DNA of 64,000 bases from Neobacillus endophyticus (GCF_013248975.1 NZ_JABRWH010000001.1:4174001-4238000); one strand, 5' to 3'; positions 1 to 9,903 are shown, counted from the first letter of the stretch. Translations and numbers: made by a program. The notes: generated by a model not told the origin, from the letters alone.

Positions 1-67
1 TGTTCAAAGCATCAGTTGCTGTTTCTTGCTCTCCCATCACACTTTGATCCAAGATGCTTAACCGCAT
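1..67 (-). CDS. Luciferase-like (LLM class) flavin-dependent monooxygenase, 5' end only
   Basis: Only the first 22 codons lie in the window; the gene runs off the left edge. The readable N-terminus, MRLSILDQSVMGEQETATDA, resembles the start of the MsnO8-type LLM flavin oxidoreductases, which use FMNH2 and oxygen. GGAGGAGG at 78-85 serves either the ATG at 67 (10-nt spacing) or a GTG at 73 (4-nt spacing); ATG is preferred. It lies just downstream of an SsuE-like FMN reductase on the same strand, which fits a two-component flavin monooxygenase pair. Family assignment rests on few residues. Confidence 0.6.
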   Translation of the reverse strand, partial: MRLSILDQSVMGEQETATDALN

Positions 68-177
68 TCTCACGTGACCTCCTCCTTTTTCATGAAACGA
101 TTTTAAATTTGCATGTTGTTTTTCGCTAACGACTGACTAGCAGCATCATCACTAAAGTGCTTTAAAATACTAATGTT

Positions 178-714
178 TTAAACAGTTGTGGTGATTACGT
201 TTGTAAGAGATTGGAGCGATTGTTCCAAGCGCTGCTTTGCTTCATGAACCAGTTCGTATTTGTTGTTTTCCAGTTTTTTGATTTGGCTGTCTACGATATA
301 AGCTCCCTTTAAAATATGGGTGGCGCCAAGAGCTGCAAGCACTGGTTTTAGGGCATAATCAATCATTAATAAATGACCAAAGCTGCCACCGACTGCAATG
401 GGAAGAATCCGTTTGTGTTCGAGGCTATTTTGCGGAAGTAGGTCCAAATAGGTTTTTAAAACCCCAGTATAAGATGCTTTATAAACCGGTGTTAAAATGA
501 CAAGTACCTCGGAATCCTCAACCTTTTGATTGGCAGCTAAAATTGAAGGACTAGCGAAATTCGCATGAATCAAATCCTCTGCCGGCAGCGAGCGGACTTG
601 TATCACCTCAGCAGTGTTACCGGGCTGTTGAACGTATTGGAACACATAGTCTAGCACCCCATTTAATCTTGTTTGCTCAGAAGGACTTCCAGAAACAATT
701 GTTATTTTACTCAT
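178..714 (-). CDS. ssuE: NADPH-dependent FMN reductase, SsuE/MsuE-like
   Basis: A 178-residue flavodoxin-fold protein. The N-terminal strand and phosphate loop (ITIVSGSPSEQTRLNG) and the TPVYKASYTGVLKTYLDLLP segment near residues 75-95 are typical of the NADPH-dependent FMN reductases that supply reduced FMN to sulfonate or sulfone monooxygenases. The family is cytoplasmic and dimeric. It is followed on the same strand by a luciferase-like monooxygenase, its expected partner, so the pair probably scavenges sulfur from organosulfur compounds or makes reduced flavin for a related oxygenase. No S-box or other recognisable leader was seen upstream. The exact substrate of the pair cannot be read from sequence. 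Confidence 0.82.
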   Translation of the reverse strand: MSKITIVSGSPSEQTRLNGVLDYVFQYVQQPGNTAEVIQVRSLPAEDLIHANFASPSILAANQKVEDSEVLVILTPVYKASYTGVLKTYLDLLPQNSLEHKRILPIAVGGSFGHLLMIDYALKPVLAALGATHILKGAYIVDSQIKKLENNKYELVHEAKQRLEQSLQSLTNVITTTV

Positions 715-849
715 TTTTATACCCCTTTCTTTTTCTAGGTTAGTCGGATAAGCGAGGGTTACTCTCGGATAAAAAATCCCGATTCCAATAGATAAATGGC
801 AACTTTTTTGGACATATCCAGTTCCTTTTTATTCTGTTTGAAAATAAAT

Positions 850-880
850 AGGCTCCTGTTTGTAATAAACAGGAGCCTTT
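850..880. terminator. Intrinsic terminator-like hairpin
   Basis: A 12-bp perfect stem (AGGCTCCTGTTT / AAACAGGAGCCT) with a 6-nt loop. It lies in the gap between prs and the FMN reductase gene (715-1034). The short T run on the plus side and AT-rich flank on the minus side make it a weak, possibly bidirectional terminator. The rest of that gap is AT-rich with no further gene seen. Confidence 0.6.
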
Positions 881-970
881 GGTCGTCCAATCGGCGCATT
901 TAAAATTGGAATTGTATGATTATTATGTAATTGATTATATACACACTAATCCTATCTGTCAACTTGGTTT

Positions 971-1019
971 TTAAAAAATAAAAAGCTTTCTACAGGATTT
1001 ATTCCTGAATAGAAAGCTT
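971..1019 (-). terminator. Intrinsic terminator of the prs-like gene
   Basis: On the minus strand a long stem (AAGCTTTCTAttCAGGA pairing with its complement) is followed by TTTTTATTTTTT. It sits 16 bp past the prs stop codon. Confidence 0.85.
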
Positions 1020-1034
1020 GATTGTTATATGAAT

Positions 1035-1985
1035 TTATTCAAACAATGGGCTGACGGCTTTTTCTGTATGAATTCGGTTGATCGCCTCTGCAAGCAATGG
1101 GGCTACAGATAATGTCGTAATTTTTTCCAACATCTTTTCTTCTGGCATTTCGATCGTATTGGTGATCACCAATTCTTTAATCGCAGATGATTGAATTCTT
1201 TCAATGGCTGGACCGGATAAAACTGGATGTGTGCAGCATGCATACACCGCTTTTGCTCCTTCTTTAGCCAGTGCATTTGCACCTGAAGTAATGGTTCCAG
1301 CTGTATCAATTAAATCGTCAATGATAATGGCGTTTTTCCCTTGAATATTCCCAACGATATTCATGATTTCAGATTCATCATGCTCTGGACGGCGTCTATC
1401 AATTAATGCAATCGGTGCATTTAAAAGGCCGGCCATTTTTCTAGCTCTTGCAACACCACCATTATGAGGGGCTACAATAACAACATCCTCCAGCGCTTTT
1501 TTCTCATAATATTCAGAGAGAATCGGAATCCCTGATAAATGATCTACTGGGATATCAAAGAATCCTTGCGCCTGTGGTGCATGTAAGTCCATTGTCACCA
1601 CTCTGGTTGCTCCAGCCTTTTCCAAAAGGTTAGCAATCAGTTTCGCCGTAATCGGCTCACGTGATCTTGCTTTCCGGTCTTGGCGTGCATAGCTGTAGTA
1701 AGGCATCACCACATTAATTTGCTTGGCCGAAGCCCGTTTCATGGCATCAATCATGATCAACAGCTCCATGATATGCTCATTAGTCGGCACAGATGTGGAT
1801 TGTATTAAAAATACCTCACTGCCACGTACACTTTCCTCTATAGAAATTTGAATTTCTCCATCACTAAATCTTTTGATCGAGCTCTTCCCAAGCTCACAGC
1901 CCAAAAGCCTGGCCATTTCGGTAGCCAGCCCGACACTGGCATCTAATGCAAACATTTTAAAACACTTATTTAATTGATATGACAC
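1035..1985 (-). CDS. prs: Ribose-phosphate pyrophosphokinase paralogue (PRPP synthetase)
   Basis: Class I PRPP synthetase, which makes PRPP from ribose 5-phosphate and ATP for nucleotide, histidine and tryptophan synthesis. Family landmarks are present: [27 protein letters not shown], the [18 protein letters not shown] metal/ATP region and the PRPP loop [15 protein letters not shown] at 1985 is the likely start because GGGGGAAAG precedes it, although an in-frame ATG lies 15 bp upstream. It is not in the usual glmU-prs-ctc setting, so it is probably a second copy. Two normally conserved places differ: the flexible-loop segment reads IDRRRP where B. subtilis has IDKRRP, and PDHGG is replaced by PHNGG. 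Activity may therefore be altered. Confidence 0.9.
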   Translation of the reverse strand: MSYQLNKCFKMFALDASVGLATEMARLLGCELGKSSIKRFSDGEIQISIEESVRGSEVFLIQSTSVPTNEHIMELLIMIDAMKRASAKQINVVMPYYSYARQDRKARSREPITAKLIANLLEKAGATRVVTMDLHAPQAQGFFDIPVDHLSGIPILSEYYEKKALEDVVIVAPHNGGVARARKMAGLLNAPIALIDRRRPEHDESEIMNIVGNIQGKNAIIIDDLIDTAGTITSGANALAKEGAKAVYACCTHPVLSGPAIERIQSSAIKELVITNTIEMPEEKMLEKITTLSVAPLLAEAINRIHTEKAVSPLFE

Positions 1986-2127
1986 CGGTCTTTCCCCCAT
2001 GCTTAATTGGTTTATATTGATTATACTTGTCCAATATCTTATTTTACCTGAATTGAGGTCATTGTAACAGTACTCATTCAGACCTTTTTACCATATCATT
2101 CTACCATTCAACATTGCTATAGTAAAA

Positions 2128-3759
2128 TCACAAATAGCTGGCTGTCCCCTTCTCATTTCTGTAAGCCATTTTTTCTATATGTTTATTTTTAACCCCTAGA
2201 TCCCAGACGATTTTCACCATAAAAATAAATAACATCACGTTTAACAATGAAGTAAGAAAAAGTGTAAACGTATAAGACTCGCTTTGCATACCATTGAAAG
2301 ATCCATAAAAAATCGCATAGGTATTCATAAATATGGTCACGCTGAATCCCGCAGATAACCAGAGCAATCTTTTGTCTTTAAGGTATATATAGGCAATCAA
2401 TGAAAGAGCTGCCGCAGGAAACAAATATCTTTCATGCATACCTGATGAGAAGGTAAATACCCCGGCAATTTGAATTAACGCGGCAACGAACGTTAATTTC
2501 GAATTATCACCTTTTAAATAAATGAACCATGAAAAAGCGGTCACCAGCACGATAAAAATCATGCCCCATCTGTGGTAGCTAAACAAAATCCATGTTGCTG
2601 AATCTTGCTTATAATTGGCTCCAATTAAGCTGAAAAAATTGAAAGCATTTACGGAAGCAAATGGGTACTCCCCAAGTGTCTTCGAATACAGACTAAATAT
2701 CCATAAAGGGTCTTGATTCAATGAAAATGGTAATATAATGATGATCGCTGTCACCAATGCCGCTGCAGCTGCCATCAAGATTTTTTTTATGCTTTTTAGC
2801 TTTAATAACTCAAAGAATAAAACGGGCAGAAAAATAATGCCTTGAGGCTTCATTAGAACGGCCACGGTAAACATGACGACCGAACCCATCCATTTTTTTT
2901 CTTGAAGCAAATATATGGCCAATACAATCAACAATGTGAAAAATGAGTCTACCTGGCCCCAAAAAGTGGAATTGATAATAATGGCTGGATTAAACAAATA
3001 AAAGATCGCTAACATAAGACTAATTTCTGTTGAAAGTTGCCTGGTACCGATTTTGTAAATGAGGTAAGCTGTCACAGTATCTGCTAAAATGGCAGGTAAT
3101 TTAATGAGCAGATTAAAATAATTGTTCATGCCTGTAATAGAGGCAATTTTTCCAACCAAATACAGCACATAGATATAAAGCGGTGGATAATCACTGTTCC
3201 CGTTGGTATAAAATCCGCTTAGACCTTTAGCAGCTGTGGATGCCCAGTTTTCAAAAAGGCTAAGATCCATATGCCCGCCTGCATAAGGTGCAACAGCCAA
3301 TCTGAGGAAAAATCCTGTTCCCAACAAGCTCCAAAATATGATCCTCTTATTTGTTTGCGCTATTCTTATTTTATTTCGTCCAATCAAGAAATACAGGAAA
3401 GTTGCTAAAGCAAAAAAGCCGACGCTGTAAATGGCAAAATCTGTGCCGTATTTTCCGCTGGAATTGACCATACCGCCACCCATCGGTCTGTTTGCCGATG
3501 AAAATGGCATATTTCCTTTTCCAGATGCATTAGCACCATGTTGATTGGGGACAGCTGATTGATTATTTACAGTTGGTTGATGGGATTGATTTTGCTGAGG
3601 AAAATGATTTCCCCCTTGGAAGGCTTGCTGTGAAAAATGATTTGTCAACGTACTGGTATTTCTATGTACATTCCAAATACAATAAAAAGATATCGAAATG
3701 GAAAGTAATAAAATCAGTGTAAAACCTATTTTCAGCTTGTTATTTTTTAAAAAAGACAT
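2128..3759 (-). CDS. GT-C type integral membrane glycosyltransferase
   Basis: A 543-residue polytopic protein with about eleven membrane segments. The first is an N-terminal signal anchor (residues 10-28). Residues about 40-100 form an extracytoplasmic linker rich in Gln, Asn, Pro, Gly and Met. The membrane body follows, with an acidic GGHMDLSLFENWA loop and NGNSDYPPLYIYVLYLVGK, a pattern seen in GT-C mannosyl/glucosyl transferases that use polyprenyl-phosphate sugars. It probably glycosylates a cell-surface molecule; donor and acceptor are unknown. GAGGGG precedes the ATG. It is monocistronic by its spacing. Confidence 0.7.
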   Translation of the reverse strand: MSFLKNNKLKIGFTLILLLSISISFYCIWNVHRNTSTLTNHFSQQAFQGGNHFPQQNQSHQPTVNNQSAVPNQHGANASGKGNMPFSSANRPMGGGMVNSSGKYGTDFAIYSVGFFALATFLYFLIGRNKIRIAQTNKRIIFWSLLGTGFFLRLAVAPYAGGHMDLSLFENWASTAAKGLSGFYTNGNSDYPPLYIYVLYLVGKIASITGMNNYFNLLIKLPAILADTVTAYLIYKIGTRQLSTEISLMLAIFYLFNPAIIINSTFWGQVDSFFTLLIVLAIYLLQEKKWMGSVVMFTVAVLMKPQGIIFLPVLFFELLKLKSIKKILMAAAAALVTAIIIILPFSLNQDPLWIFSLYSKTLGEYPFASVNAFNFFSLIGANYKQDSATWILFSYHRWGMIFIVLVTAFSWFIYLKGDNSKLTFVAALIQIAGVFTFSSGMHERYLFPAAALSLIAYIYLKDKRLLWLSAGFSVTIFMNTYAIFYGSFNGMQSESYTFTLFLTSLLNVMLFIFMVKIVWDLGVKNKHIEKMAYRNEKGTASYL

Positions 3760-3913
3760 ATGTATAACCCCTCAGTCCCACAAAGTGATTTTGATCTCAT
3801 TTTGCAACATCAAACTGAGTTAGACTTGAATGAAAGCTGAATGTTTGCTGAAAATGGACAACAGGAACTTTCGTTCTCTCTGTAAGAGCGATGCTAAATG
3901 ATATTTCCCCCCT

Positions 3914-3950
3914 AAAAAATAAGGCACTCCCTGTTTTAACAGAAAGCGCC
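3914..3950 (-). terminator. Intrinsic terminator of selO
   Basis: On the minus strand an 11-bp stem with several G-U pairs (GGCGCTTTCTG / CAGGGAGTGCC) and a TTAAAA loop is followed by TTATTTTTTAG. It begins 14 bp after the selO stop codon. Confidence 0.75.
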
Positions 3951-3963
3951 AAAAACGTTTGTC

Positions 3964-5430
3964 TTACGTTCCGCAATACGTCCGAAATGGAGCATTGGAA
4001 GGTTCAGGCAAAGTGCAGTATGCATCCTGTTCTGGTGAATACACAAAAGGCTGTGAAAGAACAACTAAAAGCCGCTCCATTACACTGTAATCCCCCTGTT
4101 CCACTGCTGCAGCCAATGCTTCCTCCACACGATGATTTCGAGGAATGACTCCCGGGTTATTTTTCTGCATCAATTGTTGGACTGAATCTTTCGGTTCAGC
4201 TTGGCGCCCAAGCCGGTCTTGCCACTGTTGATACCACTTTGCAAATACCGGTGTTTCAAAAAACACAAGATCCTCCAACTTGTCCAACGCTAATGAGCGG
4301 AAAGTATTGGTAAAATCTGCACGATGCTTTTGCATGATTTCGAGAAGCTCATCAATAAGTGCCTCATCCTGCGGTTCTTCATTAAAGATTCCCAGTTTAC
4401 TTCTCATTCCCGTCAACCAATTTTGACGAAACAAGACAGAGTATTCTGCTATCGCATCTTGCGCCAATTGGAGAGCCTGCTCTTCATCCACATGAAGCAG
4501 TGGCAATAATGTTTCCGCAAATCGCGCAAGGTTCCAACCGCCAATATACGGCTGATTGCCATAGGCATAACGGCCTTGCATGTCAATCGAACTAAAAACG
4601 GTTGCAGGGTCATACGTATCCATAAAAGCACATGGGCCATAATCAATCGTTTCCCCACTGATGGTCATGTTGTCCGTATTCATTACACCATGGATAAAAC
4701 CAACCAACTGCCACTTGGCAATCAAAGCCGCTTGCCGTTTTATTACTTCCTTTAATAAGGAAAGGTAGCGATTCTCATTCGCATCAATATCTGGAAAATG
4801 CCTGCTAATCGTATAGTCAGCGAAACTCCGGAGTTCCTCCATATTCCCCCATTTAGCTGCATATTGAAACGAACCTACCCGTATATGACTAGCAGCCACA
4901 CGAGTCAAAATTGCTCCAGGTAAAACGGTTTCACGGTATACAGGATCACCTGTTGTCACCACTGCCAAACTGCGGGTAGTGGGAATACCGAGTGCATGCA
5001 TGGCTTCGCTGATGATAAATTCCCTAAGCATTGGCCCAAGAGCTGCGCGGCCGTCACCACCGCGGGAAAACGGTGTCCTGCCTGCTCCCTTTAATTGAAT
5101 ATCCAATCTTTCACCAGCTTGAGTCATTTGCTCTCCCAGTAAAATCGCACGGCCATCACCCAGTTTAGTAAAATGCCCAAATTGGTGTCCGGCATATGCT
5201 TGAGCCAGCGGCGCGGAACCTTCAGGAAGCTGGTTTCCTGCAAACACTGCTGCAGTCTCTTTTCTTTCCTTTTCGCTTGCCAACACCTTTAATCCTAATG
5301 AATCAGCCAGAGATTCATTTAGAACGACCAATTTTGGTGAACTCACAGGTGATGGATCTACGCTTGAAAAAAATATTTCCGGCAGACGAGCATAACTATT
5401 GTCAAAATTCCATCCAAATTCTTTTGTCAT
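3964..5430 (-). CDS. selO: Protein adenylyltransferase SelO (YdiU family)
   Basis: A 488-residue pseudokinase-fold AMPylase of the SelO/UPF0061 family, which transfers AMP from ATP to Ser, Thr or Tyr of protein targets and is linked to redox stress. Visible signatures are [19 protein letters not shown] near residues 75-95, [17 protein letters not shown] (about 113-130), [20 protein letters not shown] and [20 protein letters not shown], followed by YGPCAFMD, the family's metal and catalytic segments. Length matches bacterial homologues. AAAGGAGATACA precedes the ATG. The C-terminus ends with a Cys (YCGT), a position often Sec or Cys near the end in this family. It appears to be transcribed alone. 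Confidence 0.93.
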   Translation of the reverse strand: MTKEFGWNFDNSYARLPEIFFSSVDPSPVSSPKLVVLNESLADSLGLKVLASEKERKETAAVFAGNQLPEGSAPLAQAYAGHQFGHFTKLGDGRAILLGEQMTQAGERLDIQLKGAGRTPFSRGGDGRAALGPMLREFIISEAMHALGIPTTRSLAVVTTGDPVYRETVLPGAILTRVAASHIRVGSFQYAAKWGNMEELRSFADYTISRHFPDIDANENRYLSLLKEVIKRQAALIAKWQLVGFIHGVMNTDNMTISGETIDYGPCAFMDTYDPATVFSSIDMQGRYAYGNQPYIGGWNLARFAETLLPLLHVDEEQALQLAQDAIAEYSVLFRQNWLTGMRSKLGIFNEEPQDEALIDELLEIMQKHRADFTNTFRSLALDKLEDLVFFETPVFAKWYQQWQDRLGRQAEPKDSVQQLMQKNNPGVIPRNHRVEEALAAAVEQGDYSVMERLLVVLSQPFVYSPEQDAYCTLPEPSNAPFRTYCGT

Positions 5431-5541
5431 TGTATCTCCTTTTTCAAATGCGTCTTCCTATTCCTATTTTTTATTAAAACATAAATCCTAATCATTCTAT
5501 AATATTTTTAATCGACTAAGAATTGTGATGTACTTGTCCAT

Positions 5542-5570
5542 AAAAAAAAATACCGGCTATATGCCGGCTC
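5542..5570 (-). terminator. Terminator-like hairpin in the selO-yfkJ gap
   Basis: CCGGC-TATAT-GCCGG followed on the minus strand by TATTTTTTTTTA. The 350-bp gap (5431-5780) between the divergent selO and yfkJ genes holds this hairpin and promoter-like AT-rich DNA. No minus-strand gene feeding this terminator was found, so it may end a short unannotated transcript. Confidence 0.5.
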
Positions 5571-5780
5571 ATAAAACTATATTAAAAGGGGGTTTTTCAT
5601 GAAAAAGCTGTAACAATTTCATGTATTTATCTTACCGCGATGAAATGAACAAAGTATGAACAAATCATTAAGTCTTCTTTAAAAAGTAAGGCTATTTCAT
5701 GAAATCATTTGCTTTTCAAAGATATATTTTTCCTATATGCTAAGGGAAAAGATTTTAAAATGACAAAAGGAGTTACAGCA

Positions 5781-6251
5781 ATGATTCGTGTTTTATTTAT
5801 CTGTCTTGGAAACATTTGCCGTTCACCAATGGCTGAAGCCGTTTTCCGTGATTTAGTTGAAAAAGAAAAACGGAATGACGCGATTAGCGTTGATTCAGCG
5901 GCCACAAGCTCATGGCATATCGGCTCACCGCCTCATAAAGGAACACTGCACATCCTAAAACAATACAATATTTCTGCTAAGGGGCTTGTTGGGCGGCAAT
6001 TGACTAAAAATGACTTCGAACAGTTTGACTATTTGATTGGAATGGATGCAAGCAACATTGAGAACATATACGAAATAACCGGTAAACCAGACCATCCAAA
6101 GATCATTCGCCTCCTCGACTTAACAGCTCATAAAAAAGATGTTCCGGATCCTTATTACACTGGTAATTTTCAAGAAACCTATGATTTGGTCCTTGAAGGC
6201 TGCAGCGCACTATTAAATAAAATAAAGTCCGAACACCATTTAATGGATTAA
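5781..6251 (+). CDS. yfkJ: Low-molecular-weight protein-tyrosine phosphatase
   Basis: A 156-residue LMW-PTP. The N-terminal P-loop FICLGNICRSPMAEAVF matches the C-x5-R-S/T catalytic signature, with Cys and Arg present, and the general-acid loop is DVPDPYYTG near residue 117-125. These cytoplasmic enzymes hydrolyse phosphotyrosine, and in Bacillus also phosphoarginine or related substrates. The ATG at 5781 is preceded by AAAGGAG; a longer reading from 5709 lacks this. The FAD oxidoreductase gene starts 25 bp downstream, so the two may be co-transcribed. Confidence 0.9.
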   Translation: MIRVLFICLGNICRSPMAEAVFRDLVEKEKRNDAISVDSAATSSWHIGSPPHKGTLHILKQYNISAKGLVGRQLTKNDFEQFDYLIGMDASNIENIYEITGKPDHPKIIRLLDLTAHKKDVPDPYYTGNFQETYDLVLEGCSALLNKIKSEHHLMD

Positions 6252-6276
6252 GAAAAATAGAGAGGAGTTTAAAATC

Positions 6277-7631
6277 TTGGACCGAAAACAAATAGCAGTC
6301 GTCATTGGCGGCGGTATTTCTGGAAAGCTGGCTGCTCGTGTGCTATCCGACTTCTTTCGTGAAGTTGTTATATTAGAACGGGATGCAGAACCGAAAGGGC
6401 CGTTTCCAAGAAAAGGTGTGCCCCAAGGCGAGCATTTACATGCACTTTTAATGGCTGGGGAACGCGGCCTTGAGTCACTATTTCCGGGAATTACGGATCA
6501 ATATCAATTAAACGGAGCAGTAAAAATAAATTCCACACATGATCTGGCTTGGTATCACCATGGGGTTTGGAAGCTTCGTTATAAGGGGAGATATACATCC
6601 ATCCTTCAATCCCGGCCTCAATTGGAATGGCAAATCGAGCAAAATATAAAAAAGATACCAAACGTTACCATTCATTACAATCAAGTGGTCAAAAGCTTCA
6701 TTTTAAATGAAACTCAAAATCGGATTGACGGGGTCGAATCATTAGATGGAAATGCCGTAAAAAAAACTTGGAACGCCGATCTAATTGTTGATGCAAGTGG
6801 AGTTAGTAATCTATCTATCAGTTGGTTAAACAAACACTCTCTCCAAATTCCGGAGCAAAAAGTACAAATTGGGTTGACCTACATAACTAAAAAGTACAAC
6901 TTCCTGAAAACAAAAACAGGGATTGGACCATTAAGCTGATTTATCCTAATCCTCCACATGAAAAAATAGGCGCAACCATTTCAAAGATAGAAGGAAATCG
7001 ATTTATCGTTACATTTATTGGATATCATAATGAACTTTATGAAAAAGAAATCATAAAAAATAGTGATCAAGCCTTTGTTGATTTAGCTAAGAAACTCCCC
7101 AAACCAGACATCTATGAAGAGTTAATAAAAGCCACTGCATATAGTAAGACTTCCATATATCATGTTCCGCAAATTTCTTGGAGACGAGTGGACAAGGTAA
7201 AAAAACTGCCAGATGGCCTTTTGATAATGGGTGATTCCATTTGCAGACTCGATCCTGTATTTGGCCAAGGCATGAGCAAAGCTATTTTAGAAGCTCTTGC
7301 ACTGAAAGAACTGCTCCATGGCCCTAACCAGTCATTTCGAAAAATCATTACACAATTTTATAAGCAGTCTGCCAAAATTATATCTCCAATTTGGAATATG
7401 GTCATAACAGAAGATTTTCGATATCGTGAAACAATGGGAAAAAAACCAATAGGACTTTCGTTTCAGCAATGGTATGCGAAAAACATTTTCATTTTATCGT
7501 CAAAAAATCAAGAAATCTATGATTCTTTTATTAGAGTAATGAACCTAATTAGTCCAGCTTCTATCCTGATGAAGCCTAAAATTTTGAGAAGTGTCTTTCT
7601 TCGATCTATTTATAAATCAAAGAATCAATAA
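6277..7631 (+). pseudogene. FAD-dependent oxidoreductase (hydroxylase-like), frameshifted
   Basis: Two reading frames together make one flavoprotein of about 451 residues. The first part (TTG at 6277, GAGGAG 9 nt upstream) has the FAD Rossmann motif VVIGGGISGKLAARVL and runs to a stop at 6937. The second frame is open from before 6903 to 7631 and carries MGDSICRLDPVFGQGMSKAILEA, the GD motif contacting FAD in p-hydroxybenzoate-hydroxylase-like enzymes. The switch is best explained by loss of one T at about 6901-6903 (TTT to TT), which would restore NFPENKN. It could be genuine inactivation or a sequencing error. The substrate is unknown. It follows yfkJ closely. Confidence 0.8.
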
Positions 7632-7675
7632 AAAAGGAAGATGACATGGGGATTCCATTGTCACCTTCCTTTTTC
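7630..7675. terminator. Bidirectional intrinsic terminator
   Basis: GGAAGaTGACATGG / CCATTGTCAcCTTCC stem flanked by A-run and T-run, placed between the convergent FAD oxidoreductase and FtsH-like genes. Confidence 0.85.
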
Positions 7676-7685
7676 GTTTCAAAAA

Positions 7686-9416
7686 TTATTCATTAGTTGA
7701 ATCGATGATTTCATTTGCTGAGGCAGCTTGTTCCATTGATACAAAATGATCTTGTGTCAGTGTAGCCTGCAGCACTTCAGGGCGAGTTTTGCCATAAAGT
7801 TCGATATAGATCTGCTCAATTTCCTCACCAGTAAGGTCGCCTCGTTTAAGCAGCTCTGTGGCAATTGCATGAACAAATAAATTGTGGTCCGTTACCAGTT
7901 TCTTTACTTTTTTCATTTCTTCATTTAATAACTTATTTATTTTTGGTCGTAATGCTTTTAAACCCTCAGCAGGAGAACCGATTGAAAGCCAGCTGAATAG
8001 TTCTTCCCCCATTCCGACTGCTCCAAGATAGGCACCAGCAAGATCTGTAGCCTGCTGTAAATCTGATGTAACTCCATTTAATTTTTTTCCAAGGAATTCT
8101 TCCTCTACCGCCCGTGCGGCGAGACAAACTTGAATCTCCGCCAAGATTTCATTATCGCTGCGGTTATATCTTTCATGGGTTGGCTTGGTAGCAGCAAGCC
8201 CTAAAGCATCGCCACGGCGAATAATGGTTACCTTCCAAACTCTTTCATGAGGTTTTAAAAGGAACTGCGCCACCGCGTGTCCTGCTTCATGGTAAGCTAC
8301 ATTCCGTTTTTCGTCATCACTCATGGAACGCAGAGGCTGTTTTAGTCCCCATTCATATGTTTCCATTGCCGAACGGAAATCCTCATAATTTGAAACAGCT
8401 GCTCCCCGTTGATGGGCAATGACAACCGATTCATTCACAATATGTTTAATTTGCGCTGGACTATAGCCAATTGTATCGAGCGCTGCACGTTCCGGCGTTA
8501 AGTTTGGATCATGCTTTACTTTTTCAAGATAGTAATTGAACACATCGATGCGGCCATCATAATCTGGAGCGTCGACCCATAACTTGCGGTCAAATCGTCC
8601 AGGACGAAGTAAGGCAGAGTCTAATACATCTGGCAAGTTAGTAGCTCCAATCGTCAATACCGCAGGACGCTCGGCTTTCTTTTTTCGAAGCCCAAGAGAT
8701 CTTAAAAATTTGGCCATCCAGCCGTTATCGATATTTGGCGGATCCATCTGTAATAGCAGCTCATTCAGCAACCCAGAGCCACCCATTCCCATTAATCCTC
8801 CAAGCATGCCGCCGCCGGCATTTCCACCTTGACGGCTCATGCCAATGGCGTCAATTTCATCGATAAAAATGATACATGCTCCATAAACTTTTGCCAGTTT
8901 TCGGGCTTTTTTATAAAGACCCATTACCTTAAGATTTCCGACACCAAAAAACATATTTTGAAAACTCGGAGCCGAGGCATAGGCAAATGGAACTTGAGCC
9001 TCGTTGGCAATGACTTGTGCAAGATAAGACTTACCTGTTCCAGGAGGTCCACAAAGCAATAATCCCCTTATCGCTTCGCCCCCCATTTCCTTAAATTCTT
9101 TTACACCTTTTAAAAGTGTTACAATGCGTTTTGCATTCTCGACAATCTCAGGATTCCCCCGATAATCATCCCAAGTCGAACCTGTTTCACCTGGTAAAAT
9201 CCAATATGTTCTTCCCCTCGCAAGGAACCAGAAAAGGGCAACAAATTGAATAATCATGGACAACATGACCAAGATCAGTTGAAAAACAATACTAAAAACA
9301 TTTGATGCCAAATCCCGAGCTGTCTGGCCTCCTGTCAGCAATATAATCCCAATAATGACAAGAGCTGCGACCCAGAGGATTACTTTACGCCATTTGATCC
9401 ATCGATATCTCCTCAC
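7686..9416 (-). CDS. Divergent FtsH-like AAA+ zinc metalloprotease
   Basis: A 576-residue protein with two N-terminal membrane helices (about 11-29 and 42-67), an AAA+ module and an M41-type peptidase domain. Walker A is GPPGTGKS (123-130), Walker B IIFIDEID (182-189), and the sensor/arginine-finger region is LLRPGRFDRK (269-278). The zinc site HEAGH is at 376-380, and a third ligand Asp is probable at 452 (TSDLQQATD). It should extract and degrade membrane or cytoplasmic proteins at the inner face of the membrane. It differs from housekeeping FtsH in lacking the usual extracytoplasmic domain and in having a Gly/Met-rich insert (about 197-215) plus a basic insert (232-250) within the ATPase. 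It is probably a second, specialised FtsH. Confidence 0.85.
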   Translation of the reverse strand: MRRYRWIKWRKVILWVAALVIIGIILLTGGQTARDLASNVFSIVFQLILVMLSMIIQFVALFWFLARGRTYWILPGETGSTWDDYRGNPEIVENAKRIVTLLKGVKEFKEMGGEAIRGLLLCGPPGTGKSYLAQVIANEAQVPFAYASAPSFQNMFFGVGNLKVMGLYKKARKLAKVYGACIIFIDEIDAIGMSRQGGNAGGGMLGGLMGMGGSGLLNELLLQMDPPNIDNGWMAKFLRSLGLRKKKAERPAVLTIGATNLPDVLDSALLRPGRFDRKLWVDAPDYDGRIDVFNYYLEKVKHDPNLTPERAALDTIGYSPAQIKHIVNESVVIAHQRGAAVSNYEDFRSAMETYEWGLKQPLRSMSDDEKRNVAYHEAGHAVAQFLLKPHERVWKVTIIRRGDALGLAATKPTHERYNRSDNEILAEIQVCLAARAVEEEFLGKKLNGVTSDLQQATDLAGAYLGAVGMGEELFSWLSIGSPAEGLKALRPKINKLLNEEMKKVKKLVTDHNLFVHAIATELLKRGDLTGEEIEQIYIELYGKTRPEVLQATLTQDHFVSMEQAASANEIIDSTNE

Positions 9417-9724
9417 GGTCTCACATCCTTTATGTTATTCTCTATGAAAAATAAGTCTAATTGAGCCTTCTATATTTTAGACTACCAGAAAATAAAACTA
9501 TTTTTCATGTTTATTACTATTTTCTACATATTAATATAAAAGCCTTCTAAAAATAAAGCAAAAAACAAAATTTTTTGTTGGAAATTGTCCACTAATATCT
9601 AATCTTTTGGAATTAATAAGTTTCATAAAAAAGTCCACTTACACAATATCACCCTTATTTCCAAATTGAAAATAAAAAAACTTGGATCATTTCAATCCAA
9701 GTGTAAATAGGCATTTTTTATGTA
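9417..9724. other. Intergenic stretch between the ftsH-like gene and tRNA array 1
   Basis: About 300 bp of AT-rich DNA. It contains the upstream region of the FtsH-like gene and the terminator of the tRNA array (9671-9702). No gene seen. Confidence 0.7.
9671..9702 (-). terminator. Intrinsic terminator of tRNA array 1
   Basis: On the minus strand ACTTGGAT-tgaaatg-ATCCAAGT is followed by TTTTTTTATTTT, about 20 bp after the last tRNA. Confidence 0.85.
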
Positions 9725-9815
9725 TGGCGGAGAAGGAGGGATTTGAACCCTCGCGCCGGTTACCCGACCTACACCCTTAGCAGGGGCGCCTCTTCAGCCT
9801 CTTGAGTACTTCCCC
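9725..9815 (-). tRNA. tRNA-Ser (GCU)
   Basis: Class II cloverleaf with long variable arm, anticodon GCU in CTGCTAA, T-loop TTCAAAT and encoded CCA. The acceptor has a G3-U70 wobble. Last gene of the array in transcription order. Confidence 0.95.
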
Positions 9816-9819
9816 GAAA

Positions 9820-9894
9820 TGGCTCCGCAGGTAGGACTCGAACCTACGACCGATCGGTTAACAGCCGATAGCTCTACCACTGAGCTACTGCGGA
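9820..9894 (-). tRNA. tRNA-Asn (GUU)
   Basis: Complete cloverleaf, anticodon loop CTGTTAA, encoded CCA. A near-identical copy lies at 29128-29202. Confidence 0.96.
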
Positions 9895-9903
9895 ATAATA
9901 AAA

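Noticed and set aside
8584..9062. Plus-strand frames inside the FtsH-like gene
   Set aside because: Antisense shadows; the minus-strand frame has full family motifs.
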